DNA of 64,000 nt, from the NCBI RefSeq assembly GCF_050278625.1, contig NZ_JBNNTI010000013.1, forward strand, positions 1 through 64,000, given 5' to 3'. How positions within the stretch are numbered: position 1 is the stretch's first letter; each line of letters starts with the position of its first letter. The position numbers were made by a program, and so were the translations under genes. Shown here piece by piece: positions 41,609 through 50,775 of the stretch. Source of the stretch: Viridibacillus sp050278625 (GTDB taxonomy: Bacteria; Bacillota; Bacilli; Bacillales_A; Planococcaceae). The notes under the pieces are model-generated. The model was not told the origin of the DNA. It was given only the letters and a program-made list of their open reading frames with translations, and ran no database searches.

Positions 41609-42196
41609 GTGTCTAAAACAAATGAAACTAAAGAGCAAACAGTAGAAGAAAATGCAGTAGTTGAAGAACAATTAAATGAACAAGAAGAAAAAGTAGATTC
41701 TGAAGCTGTAGAAGCTATACCTGAACTAACAGTTGAGGAGCAGCATCAAGCAGAAATTACAGCGCTAGAGCAAAAATTGGACGAAGCAGAAAGCCGTTTC
41801 CTTCGATTACGTGCGGACTACGATAATTTAAAACGCCGCTCTCAAACTGAACGCGTGGCACAAGAAAAGTATCGCTCGCAAAATTTGTTAACGGATCTAC
41901 TTCCGGTATTAGACAATTTCGAACGAGCTTTACAAGTTGAAGCTACAACGGAAGATGCCGAATCCATGAAAAAAGGGATTGATATGGTATACCGTTCATT
42001 AATAGAAGCAACAACAAAAGAAGGCTTAGAACCGGTAGCATCTGAAGGAGAAGCGTTTGATCCAAACATTCACCACGCTGTTATGCAAGAACAAGATGAT
42101 TCTAAAGAGCAAGGAATCGTTTTACAAGAGCTACAAAAGGGGTATAAGCTAAAAGACCGTGTACTACGACCAGCAATGGTTAAAGTTAATGAATAA
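41609..42196 (+). CDS. grpE: nucleotide exchange factor GrpE
   Basis: The product is 195 residues. An acidic disordered N-terminus (1-50) leads into the long helix (ALEQKLDEAESRFLRLRADY) and the beta domain ending VLQELQKGYKLKDRVLRPAMVKV. It releases ADP from DnaK. The start is GTG at 41609 with AGGAGGATG upstream. It is 26 bases downstream of hrcA. Confidence 0.96.
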   Translation: MSKTNETKEQTVEENAVVEEQLNEQEEKVDSEAVEAIPELTVEEQHQAEITALEQKLDEAESRFLRLRADYDNLKRRSQTERVAQEKYRSQNLLTDLLPVLDNFERALQVEATTEDAESMKKGIDMVYRSLIEATTKEGLEPVASEGEAFDPNIHHAVMQEQDDSKEQGIVLQELQKGYKLKDRVLRPAMVKVNE

Positions 42197-42241
42197 ATTC
42201 TAAAAAGAAAAAAATGAATGAAAATCTAGGAGGACTATGTA

Positions 42242-44071
42242 ATGAGCAAAATTATCGGTATTGACTTAGGGACTACAAACTCATGTGTATCAGTATTAGA
42301 AGGCGGAGAACCAATCGTAATCGCTAACAAAGAAGGCGCACGTACAACACCATCAGTTGTAGCATTTAAAAACGGCGAACGCCAAGTTGGTGAAGTTGCT
42401 AAACGCCAATCAATTACAAATCCAAACACAATCATGTCTATTAAGCGTCATATGGGTACTGACTACAAAGTAAATGTAGAAGGTACAGAATATACTCCTC
42501 AACAAGTATCAGCAATGATTTTACAACATTTAAAAGACTTCGCTGAAGACTACTTAGGAGAAAAAGTAACACAAGCTGTTATTACAGTTCCTGCTTACTT
42601 CAACGATGCACAACGTCAAGCTACAAAAGATGCTGGTAAAATTGCTGGTCTTGAAGTTGAACGTATTATCAATGAACCAACAGCAGCAGCACTTGCTTAC
42701 GGCTTAGAAAAAACAGATGTAGATCAAACTGTTCTAGTATTTGACCTTGGTGGTGGTACATTTGACGTATCAATCCTTGAACTAGGTGACGGTGTATTCG
42801 AAGTAAAAGCAACAGCTGGTGATAACGCTCTTGGTGGAGATGACTTTGACCAAAAAATTATCGACTTCTTAGTTGCTGAATTCAAAAAAGAAAACGGCGT
42901 TGATTTAGCTAAAGATAAAATGGCGTTACAACGTTTGAAAGACGCTGCTGAAAAAGCGAAAAAAGAATTATCAGGTGTAACAACAGCTCAAATTTCACTA
43001 CCTTTCATCACTGCTGGTGAAGCGGGTCCATTACACTTAGAAGTTTCTTTATCTCGTGCAAAATTCAATGAGATCACAGCTGACTTAGTTGAACGTACAA
43101 TGATTCCAACTCGTCAAGCATTAAAAGATGCTGGATTATCTGCTTCTGAAATCGATCAAGTAATTCTTGTTGGTGGTTCAACTCGTATTCCTGCAGTACA
43201 AGATGCAGTGAAAAAAGAAACTGGAAAAGAGCCTCATAAAGGTGTTAACCCTGATGAAGTAGTAGCTATGGGTGCTGCTGTACAAGGTGGCGTATTAACT
43301 GGTGATGTAAAAGACGTTGTACTTCTTGATGTAACTCCACTTTCACTTGGTATCGAAACAATGGGTGGCGTTTTCACTAAATTAATCGATCGTAATACAA
43401 CGATCCCAACTTCTAAATCACAAACATTCTCAACAGCTGCAGATAACCAACCTGCTGTAGATATTCACGTATTACAAGGTGAACGTCCAATGGCTGCTGA
43501 TAACAAAACTTTAGGTCGCTTCCAACTTTCAGATATCCCTGCTGCACCACGTGGCATCCCTCAAATCGAAGTTACATTCGATATTGATAAAAACGGTATC
43601 GTAAACGTTAAAGCTAAAGACCTTGGAACTCAAAAAGAACAAACGATTACTATCCAGTCTGATAGCTCATTATCTGATGAAGATATCGAACGCATGGTAA
43701 AAGAAGCTGAATTACACGCTGAAGAAGATAAAAAACGTAAAGAAGAAGCTGAACTTCGTAATGAAGCAGACCAACTTGTTTTCCAAGTAGATAAAACAAT
43801 CGCTGACCTTGGCGAACAAATTACTGAAGATGAGAAAAAATCAGTAGAAGATGCTAAAGAAGAGCTAACAAAAGCAATTGAACTTGGCGGAATCGAAGGA
43901 ATCAAAACTTCTAAAGAAAAATTAGAAGGCATTCTTCAACCTTTAGTAATGAAAGTATATGAGCAAGCAGCTCAACAACAAGCAGCACAAGGCGAACAAG
44001 GCCCATCAGCTGATAAAAAAGATGACGGCGTAGTCGATGCAGACTTCACTGAAGTTGACGATAACAAATAA
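42242..44071 (+). CDS. dnaK: molecular chaperone DnaK (Hsp70)
   Basis: The product is 609 residues. The ATPase domain starts IIGIDLGTTNSCVSVLEGG and contains DLGGGTFDVSIL and VGGSTRIPAVQ. The substrate domain includes the linker VVLLDVTPLSLGIET, and the C-terminal lid is rich in A and Q. As in other Gram-positive DnaKs, a segment present in E. coli's ATPase domain is missing. ATG at 42242 follows AGGAGG. Confidence 0.98.
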   Translation: MSKIIGIDLGTTNSCVSVLEGGEPIVIANKEGARTTPSVVAFKNGERQVGEVAKRQSITNPNTIMSIKRHMGTDYKVNVEGTEYTPQQVSAMILQHLKDFAEDYLGEKVTQAVITVPAYFNDAQRQATKDAGKIAGLEVERIINEPTAAALAYGLEKTDVDQTVLVFDLGGGTFDVSILELGDGVFEVKATAGDNALGGDDFDQKIIDFLVAEFKKENGVDLAKDKMALQRLKDAAEKAKKELSGVTTAQISLPFITAGEAGPLHLEVSLSRAKFNEITADLVERTMIPTRQALKDAGLSASEIDQVILVGGSTRIPAVQDAVKKETGKEPHKGVNPDEVVAMGAAVQGGVLTGDVKDVVLLDVTPLSLGIETMGGVFTKLIDRNTTIPTSKSQTFSTAADNQPAVDIHVLQGERPMAADNKTLGRFQLSDIPAAPRGIPQIEVTFDIDKNGIVNVKAKDLGTQKEQTITIQSDSSLSDEDIERMVKEAELHAEEDKKRKEEAELRNEADQLVFQVDKTIADLGEQITEDEKKSVEDAKEELTKAIELGGIEGIKTSKEKLEGILQPLVMKVYEQAAQQQAAQGEQGPSADKKDDGVVDADFTEVDDNK

Positions 44072-44145
44072 TGCTAAAAAATAGAGCGCATTTTTAATGG
44101 CGCTTGAACGGTGCAAATTAATTTTATGCATTGTTGTTTTGAAAG

Positions 44146-44178
44146 AAGCCAAAGACCGCCTCGGGCTTTGGCTTTTTT
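44146..44178 (+). terminator. terminator between dnaK and dnaJ
   Basis: AAGCCAAAG at 44146-44154 pairs with CTTTGGCTT at 44166-44174, followed by T's to 44178. Confidence 0.85.
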
Positions 44179-44186
44179 CAATGTTT

Positions 44187-44214
44187 TTGCCATTTGTTCT
44201 TTCCATGTTACAAT
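44187..44214 (+). promoter_or_regulatory. dnaJ promoter
   Basis: TTGCCA at 44187-44192 and TACAAT at 44209-44214 are 16 bases apart, between the dnaK terminator and the dnaJ start. dnaJ can therefore be expressed apart from the CIRCE promoter. Confidence 0.55.
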
Positions 44215-44246
44215 ATATTTTATGCAAACGGAGCGGAGTGTGAAAA

Positions 44247-45365
44247 ATGAATAAACAAGATTATTATGAAGTCTTAGGTCTTCAAAAAACAGCGTCAAAA
44301 GACGAAATTAAAAAAGCTTATCGTAAACTATCAAAACAATACCACCCTGATTTGAACAAAGAGGCAGGGGCAGAAGAAAAATTTAAAGAAATTGCTGAAG
44401 CTTATGAAGTGTTAAGCGATGACCAAAAAAAAGCACGCTATGATCAGTTTGGACATCAAGATCCTAACCAAGGATTTGGTGGCGGTGGCGGAGATGGCTT
44501 CGGCTTTGAAGACATTTTCAGTTCATTCTTTGGCGGAGGTGGCGGAAGCCGTCGTCGTGATCCAAATGCACCAACAAAAGGTGATGATCTGCAATATCGC
44601 ATGACGATTAGTTTTGAAGAAGCGGTATTCGGTAAAGAAACTGAAATTGAAATTCCTCGTGATGAAACTTGTGAAACTTGTCATGGCTCTGGTGCAAAAC
44701 CAGGTACATCGAAAGACACATGTTCTCACTGTAATGGCCAAGGTCAAATCAATGAGACAGTTACTACACCATTTGGTCAAATGGTAAACCGTCGTACTTG
44801 TGGTTACTGTAAAGGTAGCGGTCGAATTATCAAGGATAAATGTTCAACTTGTCACGGTGCAGGGACAGTTAAAAAACGTAAAAAAATCAAAGTTACAATT
44901 CCAGCAGGTGTTGATGATGGTCAACAATTGCGCGTAAGTGGGCAAGGTGAAGCGGGTACGAATGGTGGTCCAGCAGGTGACCTTTACATCGTATTCCATG
45001 TTCGTGCACATGAAAAATTCGAACGTGATGGCGACGATATTTATCTAGAGCTACCAATTACATTTGCTCAAGCGGCCCTTGGTGATGATATCGAAGTACC
45101 AACAGTCCATGGTAAAGTGAAAATGAAAATTCCTACAGGTACACAATCTGGTGATAGATTCCGCTTAAAAGGAAAAGGCGTCAAGAACGTTCATGGTTAT
45201 GGAACGGGCGATCAACATGTAATCGTAAGCGTTGTAACGCCGAAGAAATTAACTGAAAAACAAAAACAATTATTGCGCGAATTTGCTAGTATTTCTGGAG
45301 ATATCCCAGAAGAGCAAGGTAGCACTTTGTTTGATAAAATTAAAAACAAATTTAAAGGTGAATAA
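44247..45365 (+). CDS. dnaJ: co-chaperone DnaJ (Hsp40)
   Basis: The product is 372 residues. The J domain has YYEVLGLQKTASKDEIKKAY and the HPD motif in YHPDLNKEA. A Gly/Phe-rich linker follows (GFGGGGGDGFGF). Four zinc repeats CxxCxGxG are CETCHGSG, CSHCNGQG, CGYCKGSG and CSTCHGAG. The C-terminal substrate and dimer domains are intact. It stimulates DnaK ATPase. ATG at 44247 follows GGAGCGGAGTG. Confidence 0.97.
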   Translation: MNKQDYYEVLGLQKTASKDEIKKAYRKLSKQYHPDLNKEAGAEEKFKEIAEAYEVLSDDQKKARYDQFGHQDPNQGFGGGGGDGFGFEDIFSSFFGGGGGSRRRDPNAPTKGDDLQYRMTISFEEAVFGKETEIEIPRDETCETCHGSGAKPGTSKDTCSHCNGQGQINETVTTPFGQMVNRRTCGYCKGSGRIIKDKCSTCHGAGTVKKRKKIKVTIPAGVDDGQQLRVSGQGEAGTNGGPAGDLYIVFHVRAHEKFERDGDDIYLELPITFAQAALGDDIEVPTVHGKVKMKIPTGTQSGDRFRLKGKGVKNVHGYGTGDQHVIVSVVTPKKLTEKQKQLLREFASISGDIPEEQGSTLFDKIKNKFKGE

Positions 45366-45381
45366 GGGAGTTGGCTAACAA

Positions 45382-46326
45382 GTGAAATGGTCGGAGCTAT
45401 CCATCCATACAACAAGTGAAGCGGTTGAAGCGATTTCGAATATTCTTCACGAAGCTGGAGCAAGCGGTGTCGTGATAGAGGATTCAGAGGATTATGGTAA
45501 AGAACGTGCAGATCAATTTGGAGAGATTTATGATTTAAATCCTAAAGATTTTCCTAAGGATGGTGTCATTGTAAAAGCTTATTTGGCTGAAACAAGTTTT
45601 TTAGGTGAAACTGTTGAAGAAATTAAAGTTGCCATTAATAATCTTGTGAATTATGACATTAATATTGGTCACAATAAAGTGACATTGAATGAAGTGAATG
45701 AGGAAGATTGGGCAACTGCATGGAAAAAGTATTATCATCCTGTGAAGATTTCTAACCGTTTCACGATTGTGCCAACTTGGGAAGACTATGAGCCTGTAAA
45801 CAGTGATGAGCTGATCATTGAACTTGATCCGGGTATGGCTTTTGGTACAGGAACTCATCCTACAACTGTTTTATGTTTACAAGCATTAGAAAAAACAATT
45901 AAAGCTACGGATTCAGTAGTAGACGTTGGTACTGGATCAGGTGTTTTATCTATCGGTGCAGCATTGCTAGGAGCAAAACATATTCATGCACTTGATTTGG
46001 ATGAAGTAGCCGTACGCTCTGCAATTGAAAATGTTCAGCTAAATAAGGTTGAAGAAGTTATTGATGTTATGCAAGGAAATCTTTTAGATACTGTAAAAGA
46101 GCCTGCAGACGTTGTAGTTGCTAATATCCTAGCTGAAGTCATTATGACCTTCACAGATGATGCTTATACAATCGTAAAACCGGGTGGTCTATTTATTACT
46201 TCGGGTATTATTGAACCAAAGAAGGACGATGTGAAAGCATCCCTTGAAAAAGCAGGCTTCATAATCGAAGAAGTAATGATGATGGAAGATTGGGTAGCAA
46301 TTATTTCACGAAAATCAGTAAATTGA
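45382..46326 (+). CDS. prmA: ribosomal protein L11 methyltransferase
   Basis: The product is 314 residues. The N-terminal L11-binding domain (ELSIHTTSEAVEAISNIL) precedes the SAM domain with motif I VVDVGTGSGVLSIGA and DPGMAFGTGTHPTT, the PrmA signature. VVVANILAEVI is the catalytic NPPY-like block. The start is GTG at 45382 with AGGGAG upstream. It is followed at 12 bases by rsmE, as in B. subtilis (yqeT-yqeU). Confidence 0.96.
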   Translation: MKWSELSIHTTSEAVEAISNILHEAGASGVVIEDSEDYGKERADQFGEIYDLNPKDFPKDGVIVKAYLAETSFLGETVEEIKVAINNLVNYDINIGHNKVTLNEVNEEDWATAWKKYYHPVKISNRFTIVPTWEDYEPVNSDELIIELDPGMAFGTGTHPTTVLCLQALEKTIKATDSVVDVGTGSGVLSIGAALLGAKHIHALDLDEVAVRSAIENVQLNKVEEVIDVMQGNLLDTVKEPADVVVANILAEVIMTFTDDAYTIVKPGGLFITSGIIEPKKDDVKASLEKAGFIIEEVMMMEDWVAIISRKSVN

Positions 46327-46338
46327 TGGAGTGTTACT

Positions 46339-47076
46339 ATGCAACGATATTTTATAAACGAATCCTTTGATAATAATTTAGCCATAATTAGTGGTGAAGA
46401 TGCGCATCATATAACAAAAGTGATGCGTATGCGTGTAGGCGATGAAATCATTGTTGTTCATAATAGTGAAGCAACAATCAGTCGTATTTCGGACTTTACT
46501 GAAGAGGGCGTTCATGTAGAAAAGACTGACAATGTAATGCCATCACCCGAACTACCTATTCAAGTAACAATAGCTTGTGGTTTACCAAAGGGCGATAAGT
46601 TAGATTTAATTGTCCAAAAGTCAACTGAGTTAGGTATGCATGCATTACTTCCTTTTGAAGCTGAGCGATCAATTGTCAAATGGGATGGGAAAAAAGGTAA
46701 AAAGAAGCAAGAGCGCTTACAGAAAATTGCTAAGGAAGCAGCCGAGCAATCTCATCGTACGCATATCCCGACAATAGAAGAACCAGTGAACTTCTCACAA
46801 TTACTAAAAAAAGTCTCTGAATTTGATGTTGTCTTTTTAGCCGATGAAGAGGATGCTAAACAACTAGAACGAACTCGGTTTGCTGAGCAATTAAAAAAGG
46901 TATATGATTATAAGTCAATCCTTGTCATATTTGGTCCTGAAGGCGGTATTTCTCGAAAAGAGGCTACCGCTTTACAAGGATTAGGGTGTCAATGTATTTC
47001 ACTAGGACCAAGAATTTTACGTGCGGAAACGGCGCCATTATATGTTCTTTCCGCAATTTCTTATGAATTTGAATGA
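46339..47076 (+). CDS. rsmE: 16S rRNA m3U1498 methyltransferase RsmE
   Basis: The product is 245 residues, SPOUT superfamily. The N-terminal PUA-like domain includes EDAHHITKVMRMRVGDEI. The trefoil-knot SAM site is VIFGPEGGISRKEA near 195-208 and LGPRILRAETAPLYVLSAI. It methylates U1498 of 16S rRNA at the decoding site. ATG at 46339; it is 15 bases before mtaB. Confidence 0.95.
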   Translation: MQRYFINESFDNNLAIISGEDAHHITKVMRMRVGDEIIVVHNSEATISRISDFTEEGVHVEKTDNVMPSPELPIQVTIACGLPKGDKLDLIVQKSTELGMHALLPFEAERSIVKWDGKKGKKKQERLQKIAKEAAEQSHRTHIPTIEEPVNFSQLLKKVSEFDVVFLADEEDAKQLERTRFAEQLKKVYDYKSILVIFGPEGGISRKEATALQGLGCQCISLGPRILRAETAPLYVLSAISYEFE

Positions 47077-47091
47077 AAGAGGTGACGAGCC

Positions 47092-48429
47092 TTGTCTTCA
47101 GTGGCTTTTCATACATTAGGATGTAAAGTAAATCACTATGAAACAGAGGCAATTTGGCAACTGTTTAAAGATGAAGGTTATGAACGCAAAGAATTTGACC
47201 ATCAGACAGATGTCTATGTTATTAATACTTGTACAGTTACGAATACAGGAGATAAGAAAAGTCGACAAGTTATTCGTCGTGCAATTAGACAAAATCCTGA
47301 TGCTGTTATTTGCGTAACAGGATGTTATGCTCAAACTTCTCCAGCGGAAATTATGGCGATTCCCGGTGTAGATATTGTAGTTGGGACGCAAGACCGTACG
47401 AAAATGATTGGCTATATTGAACAATATAAAAATGAACGTCAGCCTATCAATGCTGTACGAAATATTATGAAAAACCGAGTTTATGAAGAACTAGATGTTC
47501 CTTATTTCACTGACCGCACTCGTGCGTCATTGAAAATCCAAGAAGGTTGTAATAACTTCTGTACATTCTGTATAATCCCATGGGCACGTGGTTTAATGCG
47601 TTCTCGTGATCCGCATGAAGTCGTGAATCAAGCACAACAACTTGTAGATGCTGGTTATTTAGAAATTGTTTTAACAGGTATCCACACAGGTGGCTATGGA
47701 CAAGATTTAAAAGATTATAATCTAGCGCAACTATTACGTGACTTAGAAGAGAATGTAAAAGGCTTAAAACGTTTACGTATTAGTTCGATAGAAGCTAGTC
47801 AATTAACCGATGAAGTGATAGAAGTTTTGCGCGATTCTAATATCGTCGTAAATCATTTGCATATTCCAATTCAATCGGGCTCTGATACAGTACTTAAACG
47901 TATGCGTCGTAAATACACAATGGAATTTTTCGGTGAGCGTTTAGATCGATTACGTGAAGTGTTACCGCATCTAGCTGTTACTTCTGATGTGATCGTTGGT
48001 TTCCCTGGTGAAACAGAAGAAGAATTTATGGAGACATATAACTTCATCAATAATCACAAATTTGCTGAATTGCATGTATTCCCATACTCTAAACGTACTG
48101 GAACACCAGCAGCCCGTATGGAAGACCAGGTTGACGAAGAAGTGAAAAATGAACGTGTACATCGCTTATTAACACTAAATGATCAGCTGGCTAAAGAATA
48201 TGCTTCTCAATTCGAAAACGAAGTATTAGAAATCATTCCTGAAGAACACATTAAAGAAGGAAAAGATGCAGGGCTTTACGCTGGTTATTCAGACAATTAT
48301 TTAAAAGTTATCTTTGAGGGCAATGAAGAGATGATCGGTAAACTAGTGAAAGTGAAAGTAACGAAAGCTGGTTATCCACAGTCTGAAGGTCAATTTGTAC
48401 GTGTACTAGAAGAAGTACAAGTAAACTAA
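47092..48429 (+). CDS. mtaB: tRNA t6A37 methylthiotransferase MtaB
   Basis: The product is 445 residues (YqeV). The N-terminal MTTase domain carries CKVNHYETE, NTCTVT and VTGCYAQ, three cluster cysteines. The radical SAM motif is EGCNNFCTFCIIPWARG near 148-164. The C-terminal TRAM domain (LKVIFEGNEEMIGKLVKVKV) binds tRNA. It converts t6A37 to ms2t6A37 in tRNA-Lys. The start is TTG at 47092 with GAGGTG upstream. A strong terminator ends the heat-shock cluster here. Confidence 0.96.
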   Translation: MSSVAFHTLGCKVNHYETEAIWQLFKDEGYERKEFDHQTDVYVINTCTVTNTGDKKSRQVIRRAIRQNPDAVICVTGCYAQTSPAEIMAIPGVDIVVGTQDRTKMIGYIEQYKNERQPINAVRNIMKNRVYEELDVPYFTDRTRASLKIQEGCNNFCTFCIIPWARGLMRSRDPHEVVNQAQQLVDAGYLEIVLTGIHTGGYGQDLKDYNLAQLLRDLEENVKGLKRLRISSIEASQLTDEVIEVLRDSNIVVNHLHIPIQSGSDTVLKRMRRKYTMEFFGERLDRLREVLPHLAVTSDVIVGFPGETEEEFMETYNFINNHKFAELHVFPYSKRTGTPAARMEDQVDEEVKNERVHRLLTLNDQLAKEYASQFENEVLEIIPEEHIKEGKDAGLYAGYSDNYLKVIFEGNEEMIGKLVKVKVTKAGYPQSEGQFVRVLEEVQVN

Positions 48430-48455
48430 CCTATGTAAATGACAACAAATTTATT

Positions 48456-48494
48456 AACCCCGAAAACGGAATGTAATTTCGTTTTCGGGGTTTT
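48456..48494 (+). terminator. mtaB terminator
   Basis: AACCCCGAAAACG at 48456-48468 pairs with CGTTTTCGGGGTT at 48480-48492, a perfect 13-bp stem followed by T's. Confidence 0.9.
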
Positions 48495-48621
48495 ACTTTT
48501 AAGGATAGCAAATGGATATAAGTATTTCTGTTGTTGTTTTAAAATAAAGTTTGATTAGAAATAGTCTTAAAACGTTCCTCTAAAGTTAAGAAATTCTAAT
48601 ATTTCAATAGATGCTACTTAT

Positions 48622-49185
48622 TTATTGAAAGTAAATATATAAACAACCTTGATTCAGTAAGGGATAGTGCTCACTTGGCTTTATTTCCCTTAATTTCTTT
48701 GTAGTCCAATTATAAACAAAAATATTAGGCTTGTATTTTTCAATGACTCCTACAGAAAAGATCATACGACTTGAAGAGTTTTTTTCAAAATGTTGAGTTA
48801 GTTTTGTCTTTCGAACGCTCTTATCTTTATGTATCATAAATTCGTTTTGTTCATATACACTCGGATTTTGTTCAGGTGTTGCGAATAAAAGTATATGTAA
48901 CGGACTATGGCTATTATTATGATAACCATGTACATAATTCGTCCATCCAAATACAATCTCATTTTCAATAGCTTTCACTTGATGTTCAAAACTTATATCA
49001 TAAGTAAGCTCTCCCTGTAATATGATAGCGCTATCTTCGCCATAAGGATGAAAATGAGCCGGAATACCCGCATCGTCCTCATCAATTTGAAAATACAATA
49101 TACGATGATTTCGGTCTATACTTTCCCATACTTTTTCGAATTTTGTTTTTGACTCCATTATCGCTTGAAGATTAACATTCTCCAT
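48622..49185 (-). CDS. cupin-fold protein of unknown function
   Basis: The product is 187 residues. A single cupin motif 1 is visible: HFHPYGEDSAIILQGELTYD near residues 44-63, with H-x-H spacing plus E and G as expected. A second motif around NYVHGYHNNSHSPLHILLFAT near 83-103 supplies a further His. Residues 105-187 have no recognised domain. It could be a metal-binding sensor or enzyme; the substrate is unknown. It is isolated, on the strand opposite to its neighbours, between two terminators, and not in the B. subtilis order, so it is probably an accessory gene. Confidence 0.75.
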   Translation of the reverse strand: MENVNLQAIMESKTKFEKVWESIDRNHRILYFQIDEDDAGIPAHFHPYGEDSAIILQGELTYDISFEHQVKAIENEIVFGWTNYVHGYHNNSHSPLHILLFATPEQNPSVYEQNEFMIHKDKSVRKTKLTQHFEKNSSSRMIFSVGVIEKYKPNIFVYNWTTKKLREIKPSEHYPLLNQGCLYIYFQ

Positions 49186-49276
49186 CCAATCACCTCAAAT
49201 ACAGAATAACGGGCTACCTTGGAGAAAAACATTGGACTAAATACTGAAATTAATCAGAAACCTTTCATTTCCTGCA

Positions 49277-49546
49277 GGTAATGCAAAATTAGTAGAAGAA
49301 GCCATAGATTTCACAGCTGAGCAATGCGGTAGTACTATTTAATAATGTTGGTTTAACAAATATTCGTAAAGACTTAGATGTTGTTAATATTGACCTAGAT
49401 GAATGGAATCGTTTAGTAAACGTAAACTTAAAATCAGTATTACTTGGTAGCCGTTATGCTATTCCACATATGTAAAAAGCAGGTGGTGGTTCTATTATTA
49501 ACACAGCTTCAATGGCTGCATTTGCTATGCATATAATGAATTAAAA
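49277..49546 (+). pseudogene. decayed short-chain dehydrogenase/reductase fragment
   Basis: The piece 49277-49341 reads GNAKLVEEAIDFTAEQCGST and stops. A second frame (49332 onward) reads LFNNVGLTNIRKDLD, then DEWNRLVNVNLKSVLLGSRY and AIPHM, a stop, then KAGGGSIINTASMAAFAM. These are the NNVG/NNAG motif, the helix with conserved N, and the GGSI(I)N(T/I)(A/S)S strand of classical SDR enzymes. Both ends, the Rossmann glycine motif and the catalytic YxxxK are missing, and there is at least one frameshift and an in-frame stop. The gene is dead. Its former terminator remains at 49547. Confidence 0.85.
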
Positions 49547-49583
49547 AAGTCATGCTATTTATATAATGGCATGGCTTTTTTTA
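49547..49583 (+). terminator. terminator left by the dead SDR gene
   Basis: AAGTCATGC at 49547-49555 pairs with GCATGGCTT at 49569-49577 (one G-U), followed by T's. Confidence 0.75.
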
Positions 49584-49704
49584 TAACAGAATCAATAGTT
49601 TTACAGTAGTGGGTTTGTATATAGCATAATACTGGTAAGTGAACTATAAACCATGGTAATATGAAGAGGTACGTACATCTATTTAATCAAAGGAGTTTTC
49701 ATTC

Positions 49705-50373
49705 ATGACTAAAAACTACGCGTTATTAATCGATCATACATTATTAAAACCTGAAGCGACAAAAGAACAAATTGCAACTCTTTGTCAAGAAGCTAAAAAA
49801 TATGACTTTGCTTCGGTTTGTGTTAATCCAACATGGGTAGCAGAAGCAGCAAAACATCTTGAAGGGGCTAAATCAGTTGTTTGTACTGTTATTGGTTTTC
49901 CATTAGGAGCTCAAACAAGTGCAACAAAAGCATTTGAAACAAAAGATGCAATTGCAAATGGTGCTAGTGAAATCGATATGGTGATTAATATAGGTGCCCT
50001 TAAATCAGGTCAACTTGATGTTGTTAAATCTGATATTAAAGCTGTTGTTGATGCAGCGAATGGTACTTTAGTTAAAGTTATTATTGAAACTTGTTTGCTA
50101 ACTGAAGAAGAAAAAGTGGTAGCTTGCCAACTGTCTAAAGAAGTAGGTGCTGATTTTGTGAAAACTTCTACTGGCTTTTCAACTGGTGGCGCAACTGCAG
50201 CCGATATAGCGTTAATGCGCAAAACAGTTGGACCAGAAATGGGTGTAAAAGCTTCGGGTGGTGTTCGCAGTTTAGAAGATCTAGAAACTATGGTTGAAGC
50301 CGGGGCTACTAGAATCGGCGCAAGCTCTGGTGTGAAAATTATGAACGGATTAAAATCAGATTCTGAATATTAA
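49705..50373 (+). CDS. deoC: deoxyribose-phosphate aldolase
   Basis: The product is 222 residues, class I aldolase TIM barrel. LLIDHTLLKPEATKEQI is the family start. The Schiff-base lysine is in ADFVKTSTGFSTGGAT, and VIIETCLL and VKASGGVR carry the other active-site residues. It splits deoxyribose 5-phosphate to acetaldehyde and glyceraldehyde 3-phosphate in nucleoside catabolism. It is separate from nupC/pdp genes here. ATG at 49705 follows AAAGGAG. Confidence 0.97.
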   Translation: MTKNYALLIDHTLLKPEATKEQIATLCQEAKKYDFASVCVNPTWVAEAAKHLEGAKSVVCTVIGFPLGAQTSATKAFETKDAIANGASEIDMVINIGALKSGQLDVVKSDIKAVVDAANGTLVKVIIETCLLTEEEKVVACQLSKEVGADFVKTSTGFSTGGATAADIALMRKTVGPEMGVKASGGVRSLEDLETMVEAGATRIGASSGVKIMNGLKSDSEY

Positions 50374-50494
50374 TTCGAGCATGAGTATTGACCAATTTGT
50401 ATCAATAAGGTATAATTTTTTAGTACACAGCATTAACATCTTTTCTTATGCTAATGTTCGTATTTGATGTGTGTTCGGAGGGAGGGAAAGAGAG

Positions 50495-50668
50495 ATGTCA
50501 AAAACTGTCGTTAGAAAAAACGAATCGCTTGAAGATGCTCTTCGCCGCTTCAAACGTACTGTTTCTAAAAGTGGTACAATTCAAGAGGTTAGAAAACGCG
50601 AATTCTATGAAAAGCCTAGCGTAAAACGCAAAAAGAAATCAGAAGCTGCACGTAAACGTAAGTGGTAA
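50495..50668 (+). CDS. rpsU: 30S ribosomal protein S21
   Basis: The product is 57 residues, very basic: SKTVVRKNESLEDALRRFKR then EFYEKPSVKRKKKSEAARKR. It sits near the anti-Shine-Dalgarno end of 16S rRNA. ATG at 50495 follows GGAGGGAGGG. An in-frame GTG/ATG upstream at 50471 lacks homology. A strong terminator follows at once, so the yqeY gene that shares the rpsU operon in B. subtilis is not present downstream. Confidence 0.96.
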   Translation: MSKTVVRKNESLEDALRRFKRTVSKSGTIQEVRKREFYEKPSVKRKKKSEAARKRKW

Positions 50669-50738
50669 TTTAATTTCCTAGACAATCCCTACGTTCAAAA
50701 CACGCAACATCATGATTGATTAAAATTGCAAATGACCT

Positions 50739-50775
50739 AAACCGAGAAATCCTTGTGATTTCTCGGTTTATTTTT
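50739..50775 (+). terminator. rpsU terminator
   Basis: AAACCGAGAAATC at 50739-50751 pairs perfectly with GATTTCTCGGTTT at 50757-50769, followed by a T-rich tail. Confidence 0.9.

Noticed and set aside
43630..43932. Minus-strand serine-rich frame of 100 codons within dnaK
   Set aside because: Shadow of the charged DnaK C-terminal region; no independent evidence.
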